Source: Variovorax sp. OAS795 (GTDB lineage Bacteria; Pseudomonadota; Gammaproteobacteria; Burkholderiales; Burkholderiaceae_C). Taken from it: a stretch of 64,000 bases of DNA. Each line of letters begins with the position of its first letter. The first letter of the stretch is position 1. The stretch is taken from assembly GCF_040546685.1 (NCBI RefSeq), contig NZ_JBEPOH010000002.1:186001-250000 (forward strand). The letters are read 5' to 3'. Positions 41,708 to 53,065 of this stretch are shown here, piece by piece. The translations under genes were made by a program, and so were the position numbers. Below the pieces are notes generated by a model. The model saw nothing but the letters and a program-made list of their open reading frames with translations. It did not search any database and was not told where the DNA came from.

Positions 41708-43504
41708 ATGGCACACACGGTGGAAGTCAAGGTTCCGGACATCGGCGAATTCAAGGATGTCGCGGTCATCGAGCTGCTGGTCAAGCCCGGCGAGGTGATC
41801 GCGGTCGATACCGGGCTGGTGATGGTGGAGTCCGACAAGGCGTCGATGGAGATTCCGTCGAGCCATGCGGGCACGGTGAAGGAGCTGAAGGTCGCGCTGG
41901 GGGACAAGGTGAGCGAAGGGTCGGTGATCCTCGTCATCGAGACGGCTGCTGCTGCCTCCCCTCTCCCGCCTGCGGGAGAGGGGCCGGGGGTGAGGGCGAC
42001 GGCCGCACCCTCACCCCAACCCTCTCCCGCAAGCGGGAGAGGGAGCGAGGCAGCGCCTACGCCTGTCGCGGGCAGCTACACCGGCAAGGCCGACCTCGAA
42101 TGCGAAGTGCTCGTGCTCGGCGCCGGCCCCGGCGGCTACTCGGCCGCGTTCCGCAGCGCCGACCTCGGCATGAAGACGATGCTGGTCGAGCGCTACGCCA
42201 CGCTCGGCGGCGTGTGCCTCAACGTGGGCTGCATTCCCTCGAAGGCGCTGCTGCACACGGCCGGCGTGATGGACGAGGTCAAGCTGCTGGCCAAGCACGG
42301 CATCAAGTTCGCCGCGCCCGAGGTCGACATCGACGCGCTGCGCGGCTTCAAGGACGGCGTCATCAAGAAGCTCACCGGCGGCCTGGCCGGCATGGCCAAG
42401 GCGCGCAAGGTCGAGGTGGTCACCGGTGTCGGCAGCTTCCTCGATGCCTACCACGTCGAGGTGGCGGGAGAGGGCGGCGCGAAGAAGGTGGTGAAGTTCG
42501 CCAAGGCCATCATCGCCGCGGGCTCGCAGGCCGTGAACCTGCCCTTCATGCCCGAGGACGAGCGCGTCGTCGACTCCACCGGCGCGCTGCTGCTCAAGGG
42601 CATTCCCAAGCGCATGCTGGTCATCGGTGGCGGCATCATCGGCCTGGAGATGGCGACGGTGTATTCGACGCTGGGCACGCGCATCGACGTGGTCGAGATG
42701 CTCGACGGCCTGATGCAGGGCGCCGACCGCGACCTCGTCAAGGTGTGGGAGAAGTTCAACGCGCCACGCTTCGACAACGTGATGCTCAAGACCAAGACCA
42801 TCGGTGCCAAGGCCACCCAGGCCGGCATCGAAGTGAGCTTCGAGGGCGAAAAGGCGCCTGCGGGCCCGCAGGTCTACGACCTGGTGCTGGTGGCCGTGGG
42901 CCGCAGCCCCAACGGCAAGAAGATCGCGGCCGACAAGGCCGGCGTGGCCGTCACCGACCGCGGCTTCATCGACGTGGACAAGCAGATGCGCACCAATGTG
43001 CCGCACATCTTCGCCATCGGCGACATCGTGGGCCAGCCCATGCTGGCGCACAAGGCGGTGCACGAGGCGCATGTGGCGGCCGAGGCGGCGCACGGCGAGG
43101 CGGCGTTCTTCGACGCCCGGCAGATTCCCTCGGTGGCCTACACCGACCCCGAGGTGGCCTGGGCCGGCAAGACGGAGGAGCAATGCAAGGCCGAGGGCCT
43201 GAAGATCGGCAAGGCGGTGTTCCCGTGGGCCGCATCGGGCCGCGCCATCGCCAACGGCCGCGACGAGGGCTTCACCAAGCTGCTGTTCGACGAGGCCACG
43301 CACCGCATCGTCGGCGGCGGCATCGTGGGCACGCATGCGGGCGACCTGATCAGCGAGGTGTGCCTGGCCATCGAGATGGGCTGCGAGCCCTCGGACATCG
43401 GCAAGACCATCCATCCGCATCCGACACTGGGCGAATCCATCGGCATGGCGGCCGAGGTGTTCGAGGGGCATTGCACCGACCTGCCCCCGGTGAAGAAGAA
43501 GTAG
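41708..43504 (+). CDS. lpdA: Dihydrolipoamide dehydrogenase E3 with N-terminal lipoyl domain
   Basis: This 598-residue E3 has an N-terminal lipoyl domain (lipoyl Lys in ESDKAS, ~residue 44) and a linker of about 45 residues. The FAD/NAD disulfide oxidoreductase follows: VLVLGAGPGGYSAAF, redox disulfide GGVCLNVGCIPSK, NAD motif GGGIIGLEMATVY, and C-terminal HPHPTLGES with the active-site His and Glu. It reoxidises dihydrolipoyl groups of the PDH complex. The linker holds two inverted palindromic repeats. A lipoyl-bearing E3 is typical of PDH operons in beta-proteobacteria. Confidence 0.95.
   Translation: MAHTVEVKVPDIGEFKDVAVIELLVKPGEVIAVDTGLVMVESDKASMEIPSSHAGTVKELKVALGDKVSEGSVILVIETAAAASPLPPAGEGPGVRATAAPSPQPSPASGRGSEAAPTPVAGSYTGKADLECEVLVLGAGPGGYSAAFRSADLGMKTMLVERYATLGGVCLNVGCIPSKALLHTAGVMDEVKLLAKHGIKFAAPEVDIDALRGFKDGVIKKLTGGLAGMAKARKVEVVTGVGSFLDAYHVEVAGEGGAKKVVKFAKAIIAAGSQAVNLPFMPEDERVVDSTGALLLKGIPKRMLVIGGGIIGLEMATVYSTLGTRIDVVEMLDGLMQGADRDLVKVWEKFNAPRFDNVMLKTKTIGAKATQAGIEVSFEGEKAPAGPQVYDLVLVAVGRSPNGKKIAADKAGVAVTDRGFIDVDKQMRTNVPHIFAIGDIVGQPMLAHKAVHEAHVAAEAAHGEAAFFDARQIPSVAYTDPEVAWAGKTEEQCKAEGLKIGKAVFPWAASGRAIANGRDEGFTKLLFDEATHRIVGGGIVGTHAGDLISEVCLAIEMGCEPSDIGKTIHPHPTLGESIGMAAEVFEGHCTDLPPVKKK
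41958..41996 (-). repeat. Palindromic repeat inside lpdA, first copy
   Basis: CCCCTCTCCCGC (41958-41969) and GCGGGAGAGGGG (41972-41983) form a 12-base stem, followed by CCGGGGGTGAGGG. This is the reverse-orientation form of the aceF element and is translated as PLPPAGEGPGVRA. Confidence 0.8.
42008..42046 (+). repeat. Palindromic repeat inside lpdA, second copy
   Basis: CCCTCACCCCAA then CCCTCTCCCGC, loop AA and GCGGGAGAGGG repeats the aceF element with two base changes. It faces the copy at 41958-41996 with 11 bases between, making a large inverted repeat. It is translated as PSPQPSPASGRG. Confidence 0.8.
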
Positions 43505-43513
43505 GCCGCCGCC

Positions 43514-44308
43514 ATGCCGCTCGCACTGGCTTTCGAGGCGCTGGGTTCGGGGCCTCCGGTGGTGATCCTGCACGGCCTGTTCGGCGCAGGGCGCAACTGG
43601 ACGCAATTTGCAGAGGCGCTGGCCGGGGACCACCGCGTCTACCTGCCCGATGCCCGCAACCATGGCGCGTCGCCATGGGCGGAATCGATGTCGTACGTGG
43701 AGATGGCGGCCGACGTGCGCACGCTGATCGAGCGCGAGCAGCTGCGCCGGCCGTTCGTGATCGGCCACAGCATGGGCGGCAAGACCGCGATGGCGCTGGC
43801 GCTCTCGCACCCGGAGGCCGTCGCCGGCATCGCCGTGATCGACATCGCGCCCGAGAGCTATGCCGACCAGTTCTCGTCGTACGTGTCGGCCATGCGCAGC
43901 CTCGACGTGGCGGGCGCGGCGAGCCGCCGCGAGATCCGCCAGGCGCTGGCCGACAGCCTCAGCGCCGAGGCCCCGGTCGACTTCCTGATGCAGAACCTGC
44001 GCCGGCAGAACGACCGCTTCGACTGGCGCCTGAACCTGCTGGCCACGGGCCTGTGCATGCGCGAGCTGTGCGACTTTCCCGAGGCGCTGCGTTCGGCGCG
44101 CTCCGACGCGCCGGCGCTCTTCCTGCACGGCGCGGAGTCCGACTACGTGCGGCCTTCGTCGCACGCCGGCATCCGCGCGCTGTTCCCGCATGCGCAGATC
44201 GACGCCATTGCCGGCGCCGGCCACTGGGTGCATGCCGACCAGCCCGCGGCACTCTCGTGCGGCCTGCGCGACTGGCTGGCGGATGCGCAGGCCGCCGCAC
44301 CTCTTTGA
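43514..44308 (+). CDS. Alpha/beta hydrolase (YbfF-like)
   Basis: This 264-residue hydrolase is of the YbfF/esterase type, with HGLFGAGRNW (oxyanion region), DARNHG, nucleophile elbow GHSMGG, catalytic Asp region and GAGHWVH. YbfF-type enzymes cleave short acyl-CoA or acyl esters. It is located between E3 and malic enzyme with gaps of 9 and 17 bases, so it is probably in the same transcript and may act on an acyl thioester. Confidence 0.88.
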   Translation: MPLALAFEALGSGPPVVILHGLFGAGRNWTQFAEALAGDHRVYLPDARNHGASPWAESMSYVEMAADVRTLIEREQLRRPFVIGHSMGGKTAMALALSHPEAVAGIAVIDIAPESYADQFSSYVSAMRSLDVAGAASRREIRQALADSLSAEAPVDFLMQNLRRQNDRFDWRLNLLATGLCMRELCDFPEALRSARSDAPALFLHGAESDYVRPSSHAGIRALFPHAQIDAIAGAGHWVHADQPAALSCGLRDWLADAQAAAPL

Positions 44309-44325
44309 CTTTTCACGGAGACACC

Positions 44326-46611
44326 ATGTCCGACGACAAACTGCGCGAAGCCGCCCTCGACTACCACCGCTTTCCCACGCCCGGCAAGATCTCGGTGAAT
44401 CCGACCAAGCCGATGGCCACGCAGCGCGACCTCGCGCTGGCCTATTCGCCGGGCGTGGCCGAGGCCTGCATGGAGATCGTGCGCGACCCGGCCGAGGCGA
44501 TGAACCTCACCTCGCGCGCCAACCTCGTGGCTGTCATCACCAATGGCACCGCGGTGCTGGGCCTGGGCAACATCGGGGCGCTGGCCGGCAAGCCGGTGAT
44601 GGAAGGCAAGGCCTGCCTGTTCAAGAAGTTCGCGGGCATCGACGTGTTCGACATCGAGCTCGACGAGAACGATCCCGACGCGCTGATCGACACCATCGCG
44701 CGCATGGAGCCCACCTTCGGCGGCATCAACCTGGAAGACATCAAGGCGCCCGAGTGTTTCTACATCGAGACCAAGCTGCGCGAGCGGATGAAGATCCCGG
44801 TCTTTCATGACGACCAGCATGGCACCGCCATCGTTGCGGCCGCCGCGATCCTCAACGCGCTGCGGCATGTGAAGAAGGACATCCGCGAGGTCAAGCTCGT
44901 GGCCTCGGGTGCGGGCGCCGCGGCGCTGGCCTGCCTCGACCTGATCGTGAGCCTGGGCCTGCCGATGCAGAACATCTTCGTCTCCGACAGCGCGGGCGTG
45001 GTCTACACCGGCCGCAAGGAGCAGATGGACCCGAACAAGGCGCGCTATGCGCAGGCCACGTCGGCGCGCAAGCTGGCCGACGTGATCGGCGGCGCGGACA
45101 TCTTCCTCGGCCTGTCGGCGGGCGGCGTGCTCAAGCCCGAAATGGTGAAGGAGATGGCGCGCGACCCGATCATCCTCGCGATGGCCAACCCGACACCGGA
45201 AATCCTGCCCGAGGACGCATTGGCCGTGCGCCCCGATGCGATCCTCGGCACCGGGCGGTCGGACTACCCGAACCAGGTCAACAACGTGCTGTGCTTTCCG
45301 TTCATCTTCCGCGGCGCGCTCGACGTGGGCGCGACCACCATCAACGAAGAGATGAAACTTGCCGCGGTGCGCGCCATCGCCGAACTCGCGCATGCCGAGA
45401 TCCCCGAAGTGGTGGCGCAGGCCTATGGTGCGGTGGGCCTGCGCTTCGGCCGCGACTACCTGATTCCCAAGCCCTTCGACCCGCGCCTGATCGAGTTCGT
45501 CGCACCTGCGGTGGCGCAGGCCGCGGCGGACAGCGGCGTCGCGACGCGCCCCATTGCCGACATGAAGGCCTACCGCCAGCGCCTGTCGCAGTTCGTCTAC
45601 CAGTCGGGCAGCAGCATGCAGCCGCTGTTCGCGGCCGCCAAGCAGTCGCCCAAGCGCGTGGTCTACGCCGAAGGCGAGGACGAGCGCGTGCTGCGTGCCG
45701 CGCAGGTGGTGGTCGACGAGGGCCTGGCGCGTCCATTGCTGCTGGGCCGGCCCGACGTGATCGCCGAACGCATTGCGCAGTACGGCCTGCGGCTGGCGCT
45801 GGGCACCGACTGCGAAACCGTCGACCCGCTCGACGCCGCGGTGTACGGCGACGCGGCCGAAGCCTACTACCAGCTCAAGCGCCGCGACGGCGTCTCGCGC
45901 CTGGTGGCGCAGGCCGAGATGCGCAGCCGCGGCACGCTGCTCGCGGCCATGCTGGTGCGCCAGGGCAAGGCCGATGCGATGCTGTGCGGCACGCTCGGCG
46001 GCTACGGCGACCACCTGCGCCATGTGCGCGACGCGATCGGCCTGCGCGCCGGCACCCGCACCATGGCCGCGATGCAGATGCTCATGCTGCCGGGCCGCCA
46101 GCTCTTCATCTGCGACACGCACGTGAACCGCGATCCCGATGCCGCGCAGGTCGCCGAGATCGCGCTGCTCGCGGCCGAGGAAGTGCGCCGCTTCGGCGTG
46201 ACGCCGAGCGTGGCGCTGCTGTCGCACTCCAACTTCGGCGGATCGGACGCGGCCTCGGCTGTGAAGATGCGCGAGGCGCTGGCCCTCATCAAGGCGGCCG
46301 ACCCGCAGCTTGCGGTGGAGGGCGAGATGCGCGGCGATGCGGCGCTCTCCAAGTCCATCCTGGACCATGAGTTTCCCGAATCGGCGCTGCAGACCGAGGC
46401 CAACGTGCTCATCATGCCCAACGTCGATGCGGCCAACATCTCGTACAACCTGCTGCGCATGGCGGCGGGCAGCGGCATCACGGTGGGCGGCATCCTGCTG
46501 GGCGCGGCGCGCTCGGCCCACATTCTCACGCCGTCGTCCACGGTGCGCCGCATCGTCAACATGACGGCGCTGGCGGTGGTCGATGCCAACTCGCAACGCA
46601 ACGCGGCCTGA
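44326..46611 (+). CDS. maeB: NADP-dependent malic enzyme (MaeB)
   Basis: This 761-residue malic enzyme oxidatively decarboxylates malate to pyruvate with NADP. The N-terminal ~430 residues are the malic domain (catalytic Tyr in [11 protein letters not shown]; metal ligands in [14 protein letters not shown]) and NAD-binding domain ([10 protein letters not shown]). The C-terminal ~320 residues resemble phosphotransacetylase ([16 protein letters not shown]), a regulatory domain that lacks PTA activity in studied MaeB proteins. It begins 17 bases after the hydrolase and provides pyruvate for the PDH complex encoded upstream. Confidence 0.95.
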   Translation: MSDDKLREAALDYHRFPTPGKISVNPTKPMATQRDLALAYSPGVAEACMEIVRDPAEAMNLTSRANLVAVITNGTAVLGLGNIGALAGKPVMEGKACLFKKFAGIDVFDIELDENDPDALIDTIARMEPTFGGINLEDIKAPECFYIETKLRERMKIPVFHDDQHGTAIVAAAAILNALRHVKKDIREVKLVASGAGAAALACLDLIVSLGLPMQNIFVSDSAGVVYTGRKEQMDPNKARYAQATSARKLADVIGGADIFLGLSAGGVLKPEMVKEMARDPIILAMANPTPEILPEDALAVRPDAILGTGRSDYPNQVNNVLCFPFIFRGALDVGATTINEEMKLAAVRAIAELAHAEIPEVVAQAYGAVGLRFGRDYLIPKPFDPRLIEFVAPAVAQAAADSGVATRPIADMKAYRQRLSQFVYQSGSSMQPLFAAAKQSPKRVVYAEGEDERVLRAAQVVVDEGLARPLLLGRPDVIAERIAQYGLRLALGTDCETVDPLDAAVYGDAAEAYYQLKRRDGVSRLVAQAEMRSRGTLLAAMLVRQGKADAMLCGTLGGYGDHLRHVRDAIGLRAGTRTMAAMQMLMLPGRQLFICDTHVNRDPDAAQVAEIALLAAEEVRRFGVTPSVALLSHSNFGGSDAASAVKMREALALIKAADPQLAVEGEMRGDAALSKSILDHEFPESALQTEANVLIMPNVDAANISYNLLRMAAGSGITVGGILLGAARSAHILTPSSTVRRIVNMTALAVVDANSQRNAA

Positions 46612-46624
46612 GGACGGCGCCGCC

Positions 46625-47572
46625 ATGACCGACACCGCAGTGCTCCACGGGCCGCAGCGCGGCGCCGCCAAGACACGGCGGATTCCGATCCGCGTGGCCG
46701 AGGCCGGTCCGCCGCTCGCCAAGCCCGACTGGATCCGCGTGCGGGTCTCCCAAGGCGAGAGCTTCCGCGCCGTGAAGCGCACGCTGCGCGAGGCGGGGCT
46801 GCACACGGTGTGCGAAGAGGCCTCGTGCCCGAACATCGGCGAATGCTTCGGCAAGGGCACGGCCACCTTCATGGTGCTGGGCGACCTCTGCACCCGGCGC
46901 TGCCCGTTCTGCGACGTGGCGCACGGCCGGCCGCTGCCGCCCGACCGCGAGGAGGCGCAGCACCTGGCCGAGACAGTCGCGCGGCTCGCGCTGAAGTACG
47001 TGGTGATCACCAGCGTGGACCGGGACGACCTGCGCGACGGCGGCGCGGCGCACTTCGCGGGCTGCATCCGCGCGGTGCGCGCGAAGTCGCCCGGCACGCG
47101 CATCGAGGTGCTGGTGCCCGACTTCCGCGGCCGCGCCGAGGTGGCGCTCGACATCCTCGCGGCCGATCCGCCCGACGTGCTGAACCACAACCTCGAGACC
47201 GTGCCGCGCCTGTACCGCCAGGCCCGGCCCGGCGCCGACTACCTGCACTCGCTGCAGCTGCTGCAGTCGTTCCGCGCGCGCCGCCCCGAGGTGCCCACCA
47301 AGTCGGGCCTGATGCTGGGGCTGGGCGAAACCGACGCCGAGGTGCAAGACGTGATGCGCGACATGCGCCGCCACGGCGTGGACATGCTCACCGTCGGCCA
47401 GTACCTGCAGCCGCGCCCGGGCAACCTGCCGGTGGCGCGCTACGTCGCGCCCGCGCAGTTCGAATCGCTTGCGCAGCAGGCACACGGCATGGGTTTTGCC
47501 CATGCGGCCTGCGGACCGCTCGTGCGGTCGAGTTACCACGCCGACCGGCAGGCGCATGCCGCCGGCGTCTGA
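46625..47572 (+). CDS. lipA: Lipoyl synthase (LipA)
   Basis: This 315-residue radical SAM enzyme inserts two sulfurs into octanoyl-lipoyl domains. It has the auxiliary cluster motif [12 protein letters not shown] and the radical SAM motif CTRRCPFC. Its place in the PDH operon suggests supply of lipoate to aceF and lpdA lipoyl domains. Lipoate genes are more often beside lipB, which is not in the window, so this may be a second, operon-specific copy; that is inference. It starts 13 bases after maeB. Confidence 0.93.
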   Translation: MTDTAVLHGPQRGAAKTRRIPIRVAEAGPPLAKPDWIRVRVSQGESFRAVKRTLREAGLHTVCEEASCPNIGECFGKGTATFMVLGDLCTRRCPFCDVAHGRPLPPDREEAQHLAETVARLALKYVVITSVDRDDLRDGGAAHFAGCIRAVRAKSPGTRIEVLVPDFRGRAEVALDILAADPPDVLNHNLETVPRLYRQARPGADYLHSLQLLQSFRARRPEVPTKSGLMLGLGETDAEVQDVMRDMRRHGVDMLTVGQYLQPRPGNLPVARYVAPAQFESLAQQAHGMGFAHAACGPLVRSSYHADRQAHAAGV

Positions 47573-47591
47573 AATTTTCTAGGAGACCCCC

Positions 47592-48938
47592 GTGGACCAA
47601 CCATCCGTCGCACCCAAGCCTTTCTACAAGTCGCTGTACTTCCAGGTCATCACCGCCATCGTGCTGGGGGTGCTGCTGGGGCACTTCTATCCCGACACCG
47701 GCGCATCGATGAAGCCGCTGGGCGACGGCTTCATCAAGCTGATCAAGATGATCATCGCGCCGATCATCTTCTGCACGGTGGTGGTGGGCATCGCGGGCAT
47801 GGAGGACATGAAGAAGGTCGGCAAGACCGGCGGGCTGGCGCTCCTGTACTTCGAGATCGTGAGCAGCATCGCGCTCGTGGTCGGCCTGGTGATCATCAAC
47901 ATCGTGCGGCCCGGCGCCGGCATGAACGTCGACGTGAGCCAGCTGGATGCCAAGAGCGTCGCGGCCTATACCGGCCCGGGCAAGATGCAGAGCACCACCG
48001 ACTTCCTGCTCAACGTGATTCCCAACACGGTGGTCGACGCGTTTGCCAAGGGCGAGATCCTGCAGGTGCTGCTGATCGCGGTGATGTTCGGCTTTGCGCT
48101 CCACAAGTTCGGCGGACGCGGCACGCTGGTGTTCGACGTGATCGAGAAGGGCTCGCACGTGCTGTTCGTGATCGTGGGCTACATCATGAAGGTCGCGCCC
48201 ATCGGCGCCTTCGGCGCAATGGCCTTCACCATCGGCAAGTACGGCGTGAGCTCGCTGCTGCAGCTCGGCCAGCTGATGGCCACCTTCTACCTGACCTGCC
48301 TGCTGTTCATCTTCGTGGTGCTGGGAGGCATCGCGCGCTTCCACGGCTTCAGCATCTGGAAGTTCATCAAGTACATCAAGGAAGAACTGCTGATCGTGCT
48401 GGGCACCTCGTCGAGCGAATCGGTGCTGCCGCGCATGATGGCCAAGCTGGAGAACCTGGGCGCCAAGAAGTCGGTGGTCGGCCTGGTGGTGCCCACGGGC
48501 TATTCGTTCAACCTGGACGGCACCTCGATCTACCTGACGATGGCGGCGGTGTTCATCGCGCAAGCCACCAACACCGACATGACGATCATGCAGCAGATCA
48601 CGCTCCTGGCCGTGCTGCTGCTGACCTCGAAGGGCGCGGCGGGCGTCACGGGCAGCGGCTTCATCGTGCTGGCCGCCACGCTGTCGGCGGTGGGGCATGT
48701 GCCGGTGGCCGGCCTCGCGCTCATCCTGGGCATCGACCGCTTCATGTCCGAGGCGCGCGCGCTGACCAACCTGATCGGCAACGGCGTCGCCACGGTGGTG
48801 GTGGCCAAGTGGACGGACGACCTGGACACCGTGCGCATGAACCGGATCCTGAACCAGGAGACGGGCGCCGAGTCGGACGAGCCCGAGCAGGTGCTCGACG
48901 CGACCGAAGCCCACATGCCCGCCAGCCCGGCCCGCTGA
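47592..48938 (+). CDS. dctA: C4-dicarboxylate:cation symporter (DctA)
   Basis: This 448-residue DAACS-family symporter imports succinate, fumarate and malate with protons or sodium. Key motifs are the helical hairpin serines ([18 protein letters not shown]), the cation-binding segment ([12 protein letters not shown]) and [15 protein letters not shown]. Translation begins with GTG at 47592, eleven bases after TAGGAG. It sits between lipA and ndh and supplies malate for MaeB. A DctB/DctD pair lies downstream at 57035-60231. Confidence 0.95.
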   Translation: MDQPSVAPKPFYKSLYFQVITAIVLGVLLGHFYPDTGASMKPLGDGFIKLIKMIIAPIIFCTVVVGIAGMEDMKKVGKTGGLALLYFEIVSSIALVVGLVIINIVRPGAGMNVDVSQLDAKSVAAYTGPGKMQSTTDFLLNVIPNTVVDAFAKGEILQVLLIAVMFGFALHKFGGRGTLVFDVIEKGSHVLFVIVGYIMKVAPIGAFGAMAFTIGKYGVSSLLQLGQLMATFYLTCLLFIFVVLGGIARFHGFSIWKFIKYIKEELLIVLGTSSSESVLPRMMAKLENLGAKKSVVGLVVPTGYSFNLDGTSIYLTMAAVFIAQATNTDMTIMQQITLLAVLLLTSKGAAGVTGSGFIVLAATLSAVGHVPVAGLALILGIDRFMSEARALTNLIGNGVATVVVAKWTDDLDTVRMNRILNQETGAESDEPEQVLDATEAHMPASPAR

Positions 48939-48968
48939 GCACCGCACCCCGCTGCCGCGCGCCGCACC

Positions 48969-50303
48969 ATGAACACCCCTGGATCGAAGCACCGCATCGT
49001 GGTCGTCGGCGGCGGCGCGGGCGGGCTCGAGCTGGCCACCCGCCTGGGCGATTCGCTGGGCAAGCGCGGCCGCGCGGAGATCACGCTGGTCGACAAGCAC
49101 CGCACCCATGTGTGGAAGCCCAAGCTGCACGAGATCGCCTCGGGCAGCATGGACATGAGCGCGCACGAGGTCGACTACCTCGCGCAGGCGCACTGGCACG
49201 GCTTCCGCTTCCGGCTCGGCGAGCTGACCGGCATCGACCGCGAAAGGCGCGAGGTGCAGGTGGCGCCCTACCTGGACGACGAAGGCCGGCTGGTCACGCC
49301 CGAGCGCGTCTTCGGCTACGACACGCTGGTGGTTGCCGTGGGCAGCCTCAGCAACGACTTCGGCACGCCCGGCGTGCGGGAGCATGCGCTCCGGCTCGAA
49401 TCGAAGGCCGATGCGCAGCGCTTCCACCAGCGCATGGTCAATGCGTGCATCCGCGCGCATGCGCAGACCACGCCGCTTCGGCCCGAGCAGCTGCACGTGG
49501 CGATCATCGGCGCGGGCGCCACCGGCGTGGAGCTGGCGGCCGAGCTGCACCGCACCACGCGCGAGGTGGTGGCCTACGGACTGGACCGCGTCGATGCCGA
49601 GAAGGACATCCAGGTCAGCGTGATCGAGGCGGCCGACCGCGTGCTGCCCGCGCTCCCGGCGCGCATGTCGGCCGCCACCGAGGGGCTGCTGCGCAAGCTG
49701 GGCGTCGACGTGCACACCTCGGCCAAGGTGGCCGAGGTGCTGCCCGAGGGCGTGCGCCTGGCCGACGGCCGCGTGCTGCCGGCCGAACTGGTGGTCTGGG
49801 CCGCGGGCGTGAAGGTGGCCGATTTCATGAAGGACATCGGCGGCCTGGAGACCAACCGCAGCAACCAGCTCGCGGTGCTGCCGACGCTGCAGACCACGCG
49901 CGACGCCGACATCTTCGCCATCGGCGACTGCGCGGCCTGCGCCTGGCCCGGGGCCAACGACGGCAAAGGCGGCCTGGTGCCGCCGCGCGCGCAGGCGGCG
50001 CACCAGCAGGCCTCGCACGTGGCGGCGCAGATCCGCCGGCGCATGGCCGGCAAGGCGCTCCAACCCTACCGCTACCGCGACTTCGGCTCGCTGGTGTCGC
50101 TCGGCGAGTTCAGCACCGTCGGCAACATGATGGGCGGCCCGGTGGGCGGCAGCCTGATGATCGAAGGCCGCTTCGCGCGGCTCATGTACATGTCGCTCTA
50201 CAAGATGCACGAGCTGGCGTTGCACGGCGTCGTGAAGGTCTCGCTCGACACGCTCGCCCGCCTCATCACGCGGCGCACCGAACCCCACGTCAAGCTGCAT
50301 TGA
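48969..50303 (+). CDS. ndh: Type II NADH dehydrogenase (Ndh)
   Basis: This 444-residue flavoprotein has an N-terminal FAD motif (VVGGGAGGLELATRLG), an NADH motif (IIGAGATGVELAAEL) and the FAD-contacting IGDCAACAWPG. The C-terminal amphipathic region (MYMSLYKMHELALHGV) anchors it to the membrane. It passes electrons from NADH to quinone without proton pumping and could re-oxidise NADH made by the PDH complex. Confidence 0.92.
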   Translation: MNTPGSKHRIVVVGGGAGGLELATRLGDSLGKRGRAEITLVDKHRTHVWKPKLHEIASGSMDMSAHEVDYLAQAHWHGFRFRLGELTGIDRERREVQVAPYLDDEGRLVTPERVFGYDTLVVAVGSLSNDFGTPGVREHALRLESKADAQRFHQRMVNACIRAHAQTTPLRPEQLHVAIIGAGATGVELAAELHRTTREVVAYGLDRVDAEKDIQVSVIEAADRVLPALPARMSAATEGLLRKLGVDVHTSAKVAEVLPEGVRLADGRVLPAELVVWAAGVKVADFMKDIGGLETNRSNQLAVLPTLQTTRDADIFAIGDCAACAWPGANDGKGGLVPPRAQAAHQQASHVAAQIRRRMAGKALQPYRYRDFGSLVSLGEFSTVGNMMGGPVGGSLMIEGRFARLMYMSLYKMHELALHGVVKVSLDTLARLITRRTEPHVKLH

Positions 50304-50315
50304 GCAGGCACCGCC

Positions 50316-51785
50316 ATGACCATTCCCTCGACTCCTTTCGACGCGTCCGCCTGGCTGCAAGCCTGGCAACAGGGGCTGGCGCAAAGCCACCTGCAGTTCG
50401 GCGCCGTGATGCGCCAGGCGCTGGAGGCCGCGCCGCTCGACGCGCGCAGCAAGGCGCAGATGGACTTTGCGCTGCGCCAGGTGATCGACGCGATGAACCC
50501 GGCCAACAGCCTAGCGACCAACCCCGAGGCGATGCAGGCCGCGCTCGACTCCGGCGGCACCAGCCTGGTGGAAGGCGCACGCCTTTTTCTCGCGGACGTG
50601 GCCAAGGGCCGCATCTCGATGTCGGACGACGAGGCCTTCGAGGTCGGCCGCAACGTCGCGACCAGCCCGGGCAACGTGGTGTTCGAGAACGAGCTGATGC
50701 AGCTCGTGCAGTACGCGCCGTCGACGGCCAAGGTGCACCGGCGGCCGCTGGTGATCGTACCGCCCTGCATCAACAAGTTCTACATCCTCGACCTGCAGCC
50801 CGCGAATTCGCTGGTCGCGTACGCGGTGGCAGAGGGCCACACGGTGTTCCTCGTGTCCTGGCGCAACGTGTCGGAAGCGCAAGGGCATCTGGGCTGGGAC
50901 GACTATGTCGGCGAGGGCGTGCTGAAGGCGATCGATGTCGCGCGCGAGATCGCGGGCACCGACAAGGCGAACACGCTGGGTTTTTGCATCGGCGGCACGC
51001 TGCTGGGCAGCGCACTGGCCGTGGCGGCCGCACGCGGCGAGAAGCCCGCGGCCAGCGTCACGCTCCTCACCGCAATGCTCGATTTTTCCGATACCGGCGA
51101 GCTGGGCCTGATGGTCGACGAGGCCATGGTCGCGAGCCGCGAGGCCAGCATCGGCCGCGGCGGCCTCATGAAGGGCCGCGAACTCGCGACCGTGTTCGCG
51201 GCGCTGCGCGCCAACGACCTGATCTGGCCTTACGTGGTCAACGGCTACCTCAAGGGCAAGGCGCCCGCGGCCTTCGACCTGCTGTTCTGGAACGGCGACG
51301 ACACCAACCTGCCGGGGCCGATGTACTGCTGGTACCTGCGCCACACCTACCTGGAAAACAAGCTGCGCGAGCCCGGCGGCACGGTGCAGTGCGGCGTGCC
51401 GGTGGACCTGTCGCGCATCGATGCGCCCGCGTTCATCTATGCCTCGCGCGACGACCACATCGTGCCGTGGAAGACCGCCTATGCGGGCACGCGGCTGCTG
51501 GGCGGCGAGACCCGCTTCGTGCTCGGCGCGAGCGGCCACATCGCCGGCGTGATCAATCCGCCCGCGAAGAACCGGCGCAACCACTGGGTCGGCGATCTGG
51601 CGGCGGACGCGGGTGCGTGGTTCGACAACGCACAGAGCATCGACGGCAGCTGGTGGCCCGCGTGGAGCCAATGGCTTGCCGCCCATGCCGGCTCGAAGGT
51701 TGCCGCGCGCCGCGTGCCGGGCAGCGCCGGGTTTCCCGCCATCGAGCCCGCGCCGGGGCGCTATGTGAAGGCCAAGGCCGCCTGA
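50316..51785 (+). CDS. phaC: Class I poly(3-hydroxyalkanoate) synthase (PhaC), short N-terminus
   Basis: This PHA synthase polymerises 3-hydroxyacyl-CoA. Its catalytic Cys224 sits in GFCIGG, with the Asp in DDHIVPW and His in GASGHIAG. It is 489 residues, about 100 fewer than Cupriavidus necator PhaC, and Cys224 aligns with Cys319 there, so nearly all the shortage is N-terminal. The missing part is the region before RSKAQMDFALRQVIDAMNP, normally containing an N-terminal domain needed for dimerisation and granule binding. There is no upstream coding sequence left for it, as ndh ends 13 bases before. It is followed by phaA and phaB. Confidence 0.92.
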   Translation: MTIPSTPFDASAWLQAWQQGLAQSHLQFGAVMRQALEAAPLDARSKAQMDFALRQVIDAMNPANSLATNPEAMQAALDSGGTSLVEGARLFLADVAKGRISMSDDEAFEVGRNVATSPGNVVFENELMQLVQYAPSTAKVHRRPLVIVPPCINKFYILDLQPANSLVAYAVAEGHTVFLVSWRNVSEAQGHLGWDDYVGEGVLKAIDVAREIAGTDKANTLGFCIGGTLLGSALAVAAARGEKPAASVTLLTAMLDFSDTGELGLMVDEAMVASREASIGRGGLMKGRELATVFAALRANDLIWPYVVNGYLKGKAPAAFDLLFWNGDDTNLPGPMYCWYLRHTYLENKLREPGGTVQCGVPVDLSRIDAPAFIYASRDDHIVPWKTAYAGTRLLGGETRFVLGASGHIAGVINPPAKNRRNHWVGDLAADAGAWFDNAQSIDGSWWPAWSQWLAAHAGSKVAARRVPGSAGFPAIEPAPGRYVKAKAA

Positions 51786-51836
51786 GCCTGGTCCACCCAA
51801 CCCTTTTTTCCTCGCAACAACCTCAAGGAGACTCTC

Positions 51837-53021
<1,185 letters not shown>

Positions 53022-53065
53022 ACGGATTTCTTACCTGTCACACACAACCCACCAAGGAGAAAGCA

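Noticed and set aside
42011..44233. A 740-codon minus-strand frame opposite lpdA and the hydrolase
   Set aside because: Antisense shadow of lpdA; no recognisable domain.
42100..44325. A long plus-strand extension upstream of maeB giving a 1503-codon frame
   Set aside because: It passes out of frame through lpdA and the hydrolase; the conserved MaeB start is ATG 44326 (MSDDKLREA).
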